In this document: positions 24,565-32,434 of the stretch, piece after piece
How positions within the stretch are numbered: the stretch's first letter is position 1
Layout of the letters: each line of letters begins with the position of its first letter
Origin: CAIMUX01 sp964473865
GTDB lineage: Bacteria; Eisenbacteria; RBG-16-71-46; CAIMUX01
DNA: 64,000 nt
Direction: 5' to 3'
Assembly (NCBI GenBank): GCA_964473865.1
Contig: CAYYQN010000015.1
Location: 1 to 64,000, forward strand
Made by a program: the position numbers and the translations under genes
Notes under the pieces: model-generated
What the model was told of the DNA's origin: nothing
The model's database searches: none
What the model saw: only the letters and a program-made list of their open reading frames with translations

Positions 24565-26187
24565 ATGCCCTCAGAACGCGAACCCGATCCGCCGCGGGCG
24601 ATGGGAGAGGCCCCGACTTCGCGACCTTTGACCGGCCGTCCGGACCTGCGGCCCCTGCTGCTCGAAATCCCGGAGCGACTCGTCACTCCACGCCTCCGGC
24701 TGCGCCCGGTTCGACCCGGTGACGGTCCGGTGATCAATGCGGCGGTGCTCGAGTCCCTCCCCGAACTGAGGCCGTGGATGCCCTGGGCCGAACGGGCTCC
24801 CTCCGTGGAAGACAGCGAGGAGGTGGCCCGGCGTATGTGGGCGGCGTTCCTGGCCCGAACGGAGCTGAACTGGGCCTTCTTCCTGGGTGAGACGGAAGAA
24901 CTCGCGGGAGTGGGCGGGATCCACAATGTCGATTGGAGGGTGCCGCGCGGGGAGATCGGCTACTGGGTTCGCACCCGGCTCGCCGGGCGGGGTCTGGTGC
25001 GAGAGGCGGTGGAGGCGCTCACCCGGCTCGGCTTCGGCCATTTGGGTCTCGCGCGAATCGAGATCCGCTGTGATCCGCGCAATGAGCGGAGCGCTCACGT
25101 GGCCCGGGCCGCCGGGTATCAGCTGGAGGCGACGCTGCGCTGTGAGTCCCGAGGCCTGGAGGGCGGTCTGCGGGATACGCTGGTCTTTGCGCGGGTTGCC
25201 TCCAGCGAACCCTTGCCGACATCTCCTCCGGGCTACCAGTTCCGCCCTCCGGTGCGGGCCGACCTACCGGCGATCCGCGACCTGCTCGTCGCCTGTGATC
25301 GCGCGGATCAGACGGAACGCGCCGAATCCCTGACCCGCCTGCAGGAGTCGTTCGAGGACGAGTGGTCCGATCCTCGCACCGACGCCGTGGTGGCTCGCGA
25401 TCGCCGCGGCGGGGTGGTCGCGTGGGCGCGGTGCTATCTGCATCCGGCGCCCACCCGGGAAGCGCGTCTGCATTTCATCGTCGAGGTCCACCCGGAGCAC
25501 CGCGCGGGGGAGGTCCTTCCGGCCCTCTTCGAGACGATCGAAGCTCGCGGACTCGCGCGGCTCGCCCTCGCGCCGCCGGGGATTCCGCGGATGCTCATGA
25601 TGCCGTTCGACGTTGCGGACGAGGGGCGACGTCTCTTCCTAGAGGCGCGCGGCTACTCGCTGGAACGCGTCTTCTATCGAATGCTTCGCAACCTGGGGGA
25701 GTCGATTCCGGAACCGGAGTTCCCGGCGGAACTGGACAAGACGGCGTGGAACGCGGCGCAAGACCCCTCGTACCACGCGGCGTTCAACGAGACCTTCGCT
25801 GACCATTGGAGCTTCGAACCGGTGACCGCCGATGACTGGCGGCAGTTCTTCACGCAGAGCTCCATGTTTCGCCCCGAGTTCACGCGGGGCCTGTTCCACG
25901 GGCCCGAGCTGGTGGCATTCAGCCTGAACTACGTCGACCCGGAAGAGAACGAGCGCCTGGGCCGGAGGCAGGGGTGGATCGGACAGCTCGGCGTGCGCCG
26001 GGCATGGCGCAAGCGCGGGCTGGCCACGGCGTTGCTCTGCGAGTCGATGCGGGCCTTCCGGGCGGCCGGGCTCGGGTGGGCGGTCCTGGGCGTGGATGCG
26101 GATAGCCTGACGGGCGCCGTGGCGGTCTATGAGCGGGTCGGTTTTGTGGTCACGCAGAGGACCGTGTGCCACACGCGCCGAGTGTGA
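24565..26187 (+). CDS. Fusion of GNAT acetyltransferase domains
   Basis: A 540-residue protein. Residues 35-210 form a RimJ/RimL-like GNAT ('RLRLRPVRPGD', 'GEIGYWVRTRLAGRGL', 'NERSAHVARAAGY'). Residues 225-540 form a second unit like the tandem GNAT pair of mycothiol synthase MshD: a degenerate first copy, then a canonical acetyl-CoA site 'QLGVRRAWRKRGLATALL' (about 475-492) and 'YERVGF'. Domains 1 and 3 keep the acetyl-CoA loop; the middle one does not. The acceptor is unknown; the RimJ-like part may act on protein N termini or an antibiotic-like amine. The start at the ATG 24565 is weakly supported. Confidence 0.85.
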   Translation: MPSEREPDPPRAMGEAPTSRPLTGRPDLRPLLLEIPERLVTPRLRLRPVRPGDGPVINAAVLESLPELRPWMPWAERAPSVEDSEEVARRMWAAFLARTELNWAFFLGETEELAGVGGIHNVDWRVPRGEIGYWVRTRLAGRGLVREAVEALTRLGFGHLGLARIEIRCDPRNERSAHVARAAGYQLEATLRCESRGLEGGLRDTLVFARVASSEPLPTSPPGYQFRPPVRADLPAIRDLLVACDRADQTERAESLTRLQESFEDEWSDPRTDAVVARDRRGGVVAWARCYLHPAPTREARLHFIVEVHPEHRAGEVLPALFETIEARGLARLALAPPGIPRMLMMPFDVADEGRRLFLEARGYSLERVFYRMLRNLGESIPEPEFPAELDKTAWNAAQDPSYHAAFNETFADHWSFEPVTADDWRQFFTQSSMFRPEFTRGLFHGPELVAFSLNYVDPEENERLGRRQGWIGQLGVRRAWRKRGLATALLCESMRAFRAAGLGWAVLGVDADSLTGAVAVYERVGFVVTQRTVCHTRRV

Positions 26188-26510
26188 GAACCCGAAGGGG
26201 CGCGTCCCGCCCGGGGGAGACCGCGGCTCTCGTTCTCTTTCACACGATCCGCGCGGAGGGAATCATCGAGTCATTCCGGTGGCGCAAAAAGTGCTTGGCG
26301 GCCGTCCCCGGCCGGAGCTATGGTTCCAGTACAGGATTGCTGCCGGCAGTCTGAAGTTGCAGCCAGGCAATCGGCGCCACTGCAGAATCCGGCTCGATCG
26401 CGGAAAACACGAACCTTATCGATAAATCGAAGCAGAGAGAAGTCGAAAGGCGAGCAGATCGAGAGGCATCTCGGAGGTCGAGTCCAATGAAGCAGGTAGC
26501 TCGCAGACAT

Positions 26511-26622
26511 TCCACCGTCCGGTGGACGTTCCCGGTTGGGAACGACGGAGTTGCGGGCACCTGAGGTCTCGGTTCCCTTCCTGAACCCTTCAGGCCCGCT
26601 CCCGGAACCGAGCGGGCCTTTT
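26511..26622 (+). ncRNA. Candidate structured RNA with tandem hairpins and terminator
   Basis: Two adjacent perfect hairpins (TCCACC/GGTGGA at 26511-26526 with loop GTCC; CGTTCCC/GGGAACG at 26527-26544 with loop GGTT) are followed 48 bases later by an intrinsic-terminator hairpin. There is no coding potential. Nothing identifies the family; this is a structural prediction only. Confidence 0.3.
26593..26622 (+). terminator. Intrinsic terminator upstream of the ABC exporter operon
   Basis: A perfect 8-bp stem GGCCCGCT/AGCGGGCC with a 10-base loop, followed by TTTT. It is 406 bases downstream of the GNAT stop and 90 bases before the exporter ATG, so it acts either as the end of a separate small transcript or as an attenuator. 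Confidence 0.7.
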
Positions 26623-26712
26623 GACTTCCCTCCGGACATCCTCAGGCCCTCCCGGAACCGGCGATGTGAACCGGAACCGGCCGCGTACGCGGCCCCGACG
26701 CGGAGATAAGCC

Positions 26713-28590
26713 ATGACAAATCCAGAGACCGGGACGGTCCCGTCCGTGAGGAAATTCCGCTATGCCCTGATCTGGCGGCTGATGGAAGGGCAACGGCTGC
26801 GCTACGGCATGGCCATCGGAGCCCTGGTGCTCGGGTCCGGCATCCTCTATCTCGTGCCGCTGGTGCCGCAGGTGGTATTGGATGGCGTCCTGGCCGCAGA
26901 TCCGACAAAGGCTTCGCCTTTCGTAGGCCGAACGATGGCCTGGGCCGGCGGAAGGGAGTTCCTGCGCGAGCATCTCTGGCTGGCCGGGCTGGCCGTGCTC
27001 CTTCTGACCGCGGGGTCGGGTCTGCTCACGTACCTTCGCGGGCGCTGGTCGACGCTGGCCAGCGAGGCGATCGCGCGGAGTCTCCGGCTGAAGCTCTACG
27101 AAAGGTTGCAGCACCTGCCCTGCGCCTGGCACGACCGGGCGGCCACCGGCGACACCGTGCAGCGCTGCACCTCGGATGTCGAGACCTTCCGGCAGTTCCT
27201 TACCGGGCAGGTCGTGGAGATCGGACGGGCGGTCTTCATGATGCTGGTGCCGCTGCCGCTCATGCTGGCGCTCGACCCGCGCATGGCCCTGGTCTCGATG
27301 GCGGTGGTGCCGCCCATCGTCTTCTTCGCGTTCGTCTTCTTCCGGAAGGTGCGGGCCTCGTTCCTGAAGGTGGACGAGGCGGAGGGACGGATGACGAGCA
27401 CGCTACAGGAGAACCTGACCGGTATTCGGGTGGTGCGCGCCTTTGCCCGATCCGAGCACGAGGAGGGGCGCTTCGACGAGCGAAACCGCCGGCACCGCGA
27501 TCTGGACAACCGTCTCTATGTGCTGATGGCCTGGTTCTGGTCTTCTTCGGATCTGCTCTGCATGGCGCAGAACGCGCTGGTGCTGGGCGCCGGTGGGTAC
27601 TGGTTGGTCACCGGCAGGCTCCAGGTGGGGGAGTTCTACTTCTTCCTGGCTGCCGTGAACCTCTTTATCTGGCCCGTGCGGATGATGGGCCGGATCCTCA
27701 CCGAGACGGGGAAGGCCACCGTCGCCATCGGACGCATCGCGGAGATCCTCGAGCGGCCGGGGGAAGACCGGCCGGCGGACCCGGCGGAACTCCCGCGTCC
27801 CGCGGGACAGGCGGGAGCGGAGATCGTCTTCGAACGCGTGCGGTTTCATCACGGCGAGGGAGAGCCGGTGCTCGATGCGGTCTCGTTCCGCGTGCGGCCG
27901 GGAGAAACGCTGGCGCTGCTCGGACCCTCCGGATCCGGCAAGACGACCATCGTGAACCTCCTGCTGCGTTTCTACGACCCGCAGGCCGGGCGCATCACCA
28001 TTGATGGGGTGGATCTCTCTCGCATCGAGCGCAAAGACGTCCGGGCCGGGATCGCCGTGGTGATGCAGGAGCCGTTCCTCTACTCCAAGACGGTGGGGGA
28101 GAACATCCGGTTGGGCCGAGCGGAGGCGCCCGACGAGGAGGTCACCGGCGCGGCGCAGACCGCGGCGGTGCACGAAGCGATTGTCCACTTCGAGGGCGGG
28201 TATGGCGCCCTGGTCGGGGAGCGGGGAGTGACCCTCTCGGGCGGACAGCGGCAGCGGGTGGCCCTGGCCCGGGCGCTCCTGCGGAACACGCCGATCCTGG
28301 TCCTGGACGATGCGCTCAGCGCGGTCGACACCGATACGGAGAGCGAGATCATCGATGCCCTGCGCCGCACTCGCGGACGTCAGACCACCATCATCATTGC
28401 GCATCGTCTTTCGACCCTGGCCTATGCCGACCGGGTTGTGGTCCTGGACCGCGGACGGATCGTGGAACAAGGGACACCTGCCGAGCTGCTGCGGGAGGAT
28501 GGCCTCTATCGGCGACTCTGGGAGCAACAGCATGCACTTTCTGCGGGGTTCGACAAGGAGCCGCGGTCGGTCGCCGGTTCGGCGGTATAG
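26713..28590 (+). CDS. ABC exporter half-transporter, degenerate-site subunit
   Basis: A 625-residue type IV ABC exporter subunit: six-helix membrane domain (about 30-325) and ATPase domain (about 360-610). GGAG precedes the ATG at 26713. The ATPase has Walker A 'GPSGSGKT', canonical signature 'LSGGQRQR', and Walker B 'ILVLDDAL' with Asp in place of the catalytic Glu. The H-loop 'IIAHRLST' is intact. The next gene encodes the complementary half. Such heterodimers (BmrCD, TmrAB, TM287/288) export drugs, lipids or peptides. Its cargo is unknown. Confidence 0.92.
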   Translation: MTNPETGTVPSVRKFRYALIWRLMEGQRLRYGMAIGALVLGSGILYLVPLVPQVVLDGVLAADPTKASPFVGRTMAWAGGREFLREHLWLAGLAVLLLTAGSGLLTYLRGRWSTLASEAIARSLRLKLYERLQHLPCAWHDRAATGDTVQRCTSDVETFRQFLTGQVVEIGRAVFMMLVPLPLMLALDPRMALVSMAVVPPIVFFAFVFFRKVRASFLKVDEAEGRMTSTLQENLTGIRVVRAFARSEHEEGRFDERNRRHRDLDNRLYVLMAWFWSSSDLLCMAQNALVLGAGGYWLVTGRLQVGEFYFFLAAVNLFIWPVRMMGRILTETGKATVAIGRIAEILERPGEDRPADPAELPRPAGQAGAEIVFERVRFHHGEGEPVLDAVSFRVRPGETLALLGPSGSGKTTIVNLLLRFYDPQAGRITIDGVDLSRIERKDVRAGIAVVMQEPFLYSKTVGENIRLGRAEAPDEEVTGAAQTAAVHEAIVHFEGGYGALVGERGVTLSGGQRQRVALARALLRNTPILVLDDALSAVDTDTESEIIDALRRTRGRQTTIIIAHRLSTLAYADRVVVLDRGRIVEQGTPAELLREDGLYRRLWEQQHALSAGFDKEPRSVAGSAV

Positions 28591-28679
28591 GCCACGAACG
28601 AACGTTGCCTCCGCGCCACCGTGCGCGCGCTCCCGGCGAGGACCGCGCGGCGGGCCCGGGGGCTGGATGGAGTAGACCA

Positions 28680-30524
28680 ATGTCTCGCGAAGAGCTGCAC
28701 GAAGAGGAATTCAAGAACCGGATCGACCCGGCGCTCTGGCGACGGATCCTGGCGCACGCCCGTCCGTATCGCGGCTGGCTTACGCTCATGGGCATCCTGG
28801 GTGTCGCCATGGCCGCGGGGGACGTCATCCTGCCGCGGGTGACCGGTCTCATCATCGACGAGGCGATGCACGGCGGCGGAGCCGCCGCGGTGCGGGTCCG
28901 GGTCCTGCAGTATCTGGGCGTCGTGACCGGGATGGCGATTCTGGTGTGGGCGTTCATCGTGGTGGCGGGCCGCATCGCCACCGGCGTGGCGTACGACATG
29001 CGGCGAGCCGCCTTCGCGCACCTGCAGCGGCTGTCGTTCTCGTTCTACGATCGCAAGCCGGTCGGGTGGCTGATGGCCCGGCTGACGTCGGACTGCGAGC
29101 GGCTGGCGGGCCTGTTGCCCTGGTTCATGCTTGATCTCTTCTGGGGATTCTCGCTCATCCTCGGGGTCACGGCGATGATGCTGCATCTGGACCGTCGCCT
29201 GGCGCTCTGCATCCTGATCACGATGCCGGTCCTGGCGGTCGTGAGCGTGTTCTTCCAGAAGCGGCTCCTGCACACCCAGCGGGAGGTGCGGAAGATCAAC
29301 TCGCAGATGACCGCGTCGTTCAACGAGGCAATCATGGGGGTGCGCACCAGCAAGGCGTTGGTGCGCGAGGAGGCGAACCTCGCGGAGTTCCGGGTCCTGG
29401 CCGAGGGGATGTATGCGAACTCGGTCCGTAACGCGCTCCTGAACGCTGTCTACCTGCCGATCGTCCTCACGGCCGGGAGTGTCGGCACGGGGCTGGCGCT
29501 CTGGCAGGGCGGAATCCGCGTGGGAGATGTCAGCCTCGGCACGCTGGTGGCGTTCATGCAGTACGCGGCCTTCTTCTACGTCCCGATCCAGGAGCTGGCG
29601 GCGCGCTTCACCCAGGTGCAGGTGGCCCAGGCCTCGGCGGAGCGGCTGCAGGGGCTGCTGGACACGCCTCCGGAGATTGCGGATGCGGAGGAGGTGACGG
29701 ACGGAGGCCTGGGGACGGGGGTCCGCTCCGTGGAGTTCGATCACGTCTCCTTCGCGTACGCGGAAGGCAGGGAGGTGCTCACCGACTTCAGCCTGCGGGT
29801 AGGCGCGGGAGAGACGATCGCGCTGGTCGGCGCGACCGGGAGCGGCAAGACGACGATCGTGAGCCTGCTCTGTCGCTTCTACGAGCCCACGTCCGGGGCG
29901 ATCCGCATCAACGGGATCGACTACCGCCGGCTCCGCCTGCGGCGGCTGCACCAGCGGGTGGGGGTGGTGCTGCAACAGCCGCACCTCTTCAGCGGCACGG
30001 TGCGGGAGAATCTCCGGTATGGGCGGCTGGAGGCCACCGACGCGGAGGTCGAAGCGGCCGCGCGGTTGGTGGGCGCGGACGACTTCATCACCGCGCTGGA
30101 GAAGGGGTATGAGACGGAGGTGGGCGAAGGGGGCAACCGGCTCTCCACCGGCCAGAAGCAGCTCGTGTCGCTGGCTCGAGCGGTCCTGGCCGACCCGGCG
30201 ATCCTGATCCTGGATGAGGCGACCTCCTCGGTCGACACCGAGACGGAGCGACTGATCCAGCGCGGGGTGGAGACGCTCCTGGGCGGGCGGATCTCGTTTG
30301 TCATTGCCCACCGTCTCTCCACCGTGCGGTCGGCCGACCGGATCCTGGTTATCGACGACGGACGCATGGTGGAGGAGGGATCGCACGAGGAGCTGCTGCG
30401 GCGGCGGGGCCGGTATCACGCGCTTTACCGCAACCAGTTCGTGCGGGAGGCCGAGGTGCGGATGCTCGAGGAGACGGCGGAGGCGGGGAGGGTGGCGGCG
30501 GCCGCGGATTCCGGCCGGTCTTGA
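28680..30524 (+). CDS. ABC exporter half-transporter, catalytic-site subunit
   Basis: A 614-residue partner of the preceding protein. The ATG at 28680 follows GGAG. Membrane domain is at about 20-320 and ATPase at about 345-580. Walker A 'GATGSGKT' and Walker B 'ILILDEATS' have the catalytic Glu, but the signature is the unusual 'LSTGQKQ'. Paired with the first subunit this gives one consensus ATP site (Glu here with LSGGQ there) and one degenerate site (Asp there with LSTGQ here). The C-terminal tail of about 30 residues is Glu/Ala-rich. The 89-base gap between the genes suggests one operon. Confidence 0.92.
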   Translation: MSREELHEEEFKNRIDPALWRRILAHARPYRGWLTLMGILGVAMAAGDVILPRVTGLIIDEAMHGGGAAAVRVRVLQYLGVVTGMAILVWAFIVVAGRIATGVAYDMRRAAFAHLQRLSFSFYDRKPVGWLMARLTSDCERLAGLLPWFMLDLFWGFSLILGVTAMMLHLDRRLALCILITMPVLAVVSVFFQKRLLHTQREVRKINSQMTASFNEAIMGVRTSKALVREEANLAEFRVLAEGMYANSVRNALLNAVYLPIVLTAGSVGTGLALWQGGIRVGDVSLGTLVAFMQYAAFFYVPIQELAARFTQVQVAQASAERLQGLLDTPPEIADAEEVTDGGLGTGVRSVEFDHVSFAYAEGREVLTDFSLRVGAGETIALVGATGSGKTTIVSLLCRFYEPTSGAIRINGIDYRRLRLRRLHQRVGVVLQQPHLFSGTVRENLRYGRLEATDAEVEAAARLVGADDFITALEKGYETEVGEGGNRLSTGQKQLVSLARAVLADPAILILDEATSSVDTETERLIQRGVETLLGGRISFVIAHRLSTVRSADRILVIDDGRMVEEGSHEELLRRRGRYHALYRNQFVREAEVRMLEETAEAGRVAAAADSGRS

Positions 30525-30618
30525 CCGGCGTCCGGTCCGTCGACGCGGCCGGCGGGGGAGTTCCGGGGACGCTCGAGCCGGAGGTTGCGGCTCCCGGAGG
30601 TTGGTCGGACGGCGGGCG

Positions 30619-30637
30619 GGGCCGGGGCCTCCGGCCC
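30619..30637. terminator. Candidate hairpin between convergent genes
   Basis: A 7-bp stem GGGCCGG/CCGGCCC with a five-base loop in the 156-base gap between the ABC operon and the GH39-like gene. No T run follows, so support is weak. Confidence 0.35.
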
Positions 30638-30680
30638 GTGGGCAGTCGCCGAAGTGGGGCCCCGCGGCGGAGACTTCCGT

Positions 30681-32051
30681 CTACTCCTCCTGGAGCAGCA
30701 TCGTGCCGTTTGCCGGCACCGATGCGGTGGTCGAGGTCAAGGTGGACACCTGAAGCGCCTCGCTGTTGTCGCTTACCAGGTACTGTCGCAGGGGGGCGCG
30801 CAGGCCTGTCACGACGACGGTAAGTTCGCCCGCGGTCGGATTGGCCGCGAGGAGCGCCTTCTTGCCGGTCGGATTCCGGCCGGCCAGCAGATACAGCCCG
30901 GTCGCGGCGCCGGTCTTCCCCCCCGTGATAGAAACGTTGATCATGCGGTCATGGGTGGCCATTCGGGACCAGAGTGAAAAGGCATGAGCGTTTCGCTTGG
31001 GCCGGCCGTCGGCGTAGAACAGACCGTAGAACGTCGGCAGCAACAAGGACGTGTCGTTACCCCGAAAGAGAAGGGCCTGGCTCACCCCGGCGTGCTGCAT
31101 GGCGATCCAGTGGCCGGTCAGGATGGCCGCGCCTTGCCCCCCGAGCCGCACCGCGGCGGGGTCGGCATTCTGCGCATCGGTGTTGTACTCGGTCTGGTGA
31201 CTTTCCGCGGCAGCGAACCCCGAGGCATCGAGCTGCTGGCGGATGTAGGCCGCGCCGGCGGCCATTTCGGCAGGATCGTTCGAGTAGAGATGCCAGGAAA
31301 GAAAGTCCAGCGGGGCCTCGTGTTCCCGGATGTAGGCCAGAAAGTCGGCCAGGTACTGCCTGCCGCTGTCCCTCGTGAACACCAGATGGGTGAGGCCCGG
31401 GCCTCCCACCGACAGTGACGGATAGGCGGCCTTGACTGCCCGGGCCGTCTGCGCGTAGAGATCGAAGAATTCCAGGCGGGTGCGCGGCGCCGGCCAGAAC
31501 TGGCCATTGTCGGGCTCGTTGCCGACCTCCACGTGGCGAAGCGGGTGCAGGCTGTGATAGCGACCGACGACGTGGACCGCGGCGGCCGCCCAGTTGGCGC
31601 GCTCCGCGGCGGTGGCCGGCGGGGATACGTTGTCCCAGGAGTCGCCGAGGCGCAGGTAACAGCCGAAGCCTCCGGCGACGATGGCCGCGAAGGCCGCGTC
31701 GCTGGCGGCGAAGTTGTACGACGAGGCCGCCTGCGGGTCCTGGCTCGGATCCGGGTACATGACGCTCATGTCCAGCGGGCCGTAGAGGTCATGCGTTCGA
31801 ACGCTCTGTACGCCGATGGTCTGATATCCGACCGTCACGTCCGCGTTTCCGGCATCTCCCTGCGGCGTTGGCCCGGCGTTGACGCCCAGCAGGGGGCGGA
31901 TCGTCGTCCCGCTCTCGGCTCCCAGGGCGATGGTGACGTCAGGTTTGGCCGGGGACGGTGATGTGGAGGGGCCGCTCCCGGAATCGCAGGCCGCCCAGAC
32001 CCACACGGTGAGGATGAAGGGCAGAGCGGGGGCCAGGCGGGATCGGCGCAT
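30681..32051 (-). CDS. GH39-like glycoside hydrolase lipoprotein
   Basis: A 456-residue protein. The ATG at 32051 follows GGGAGGAG. It starts with a lipoprotein signal, the lipobox 'VWAAC' placing the acylated Cys at about residue 22, then a Ser/Pro/Gly linker. The catalytic domain is a TIM barrel of the GH39/GH-A kind: acid/base Glu in 'EVGNEPDNGQF' and a candidate nucleophile Glu in 'HQTEYN'. C-terminal residues 370-456 form a beta-sandwich typical of GH39 and GH51 enzymes. A beta-xylosidase or similar activity on the outer face of a membrane is expected; the exact substrate is not readable. Confidence 0.75.
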   Translation of the reverse strand: MRRSRLAPALPFILTVWVWAACDSGSGPSTSPSPAKPDVTIALGAESGTTIRPLLGVNAGPTPQGDAGNADVTVGYQTIGVQSVRTHDLYGPLDMSVMYPDPSQDPQAASSYNFAASDAAFAAIVAGGFGCYLRLGDSWDNVSPPATAAERANWAAAAVHVVGRYHSLHPLRHVEVGNEPDNGQFWPAPRTRLEFFDLYAQTARAVKAAYPSLSVGGPGLTHLVFTRDSGRQYLADFLAYIREHEAPLDFLSWHLYSNDPAEMAAGAAYIRQQLDASGFAAAESHQTEYNTDAQNADPAAVRLGGQGAAILTGHWIAMQHAGVSQALLFRGNDTSLLLPTFYGLFYADGRPKRNAHAFSLWSRMATHDRMINVSITGGKTGAATGLYLLAGRNPTGKKALLAANPTAGELTVVVTGLRAPLRQYLVSDNSEALQVSTLTSTTASVPANGTMLLQEE

Positions 32052-32434
32052 CGACTCCTCCCGTTTCGGGTGTACTCCCGTTCCACGCTCTGGTTTTCGA
32101 CCTCCCTGTGGGCGTATCTGCAGAGGATTCTTCCTCCTCCGCCGACGCGAACGGGCTTCGGGCGCCGACCCTCTGAAGCAGGACCCAGGCCGGAAGGCAC
32201 CGCCGCGCCGAGAGGAGACGCTCGCGAGACGATTGTGATGCGCCCGGGCGTCAGACTTCAGATGCCACGGCGATCTACAGCCATGCCGCCGCGACGTGCC
32301 TCGCGGCTCGGGATTCGCTCCGCGGCGGGACCGGGTCCCGTCCAACGGTTCCCGGAGCATGCGGGCCGTGGCCTCGTGGAGGAGGCACCGGACTGCCGGC
32401 GTCAGGCCGCCCGCGCCGGGAAAGGACGAGTTCC
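32052..32434. other. Divergent intergenic region, no gene seen
   Basis: 383 bases between the GH39-like and FG-GAP genes. Both Shine-Dalgarno sites are at its edges. I see no convincing promoter boxes, repeats or RNA gene. Confidence 0.5.

Larger units (their letters stand above)
26188..26712. other. Long intergenic region with conserved-looking RNA structure
   Basis: 525 bases between the GNAT fusion and the ABC exporter genes with no convincing reading frame. It is less G+C-rich than its surroundings at 26400-26500. A possible promoter (TTGGCG at 26295-26300 and TATGGT at 26319-26324, 18 apart) precedes two tandem hairpins and a terminator-like hairpin. It may hold a small RNA or the attenuator leader of the exporter operon. 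Confidence 0.5.
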
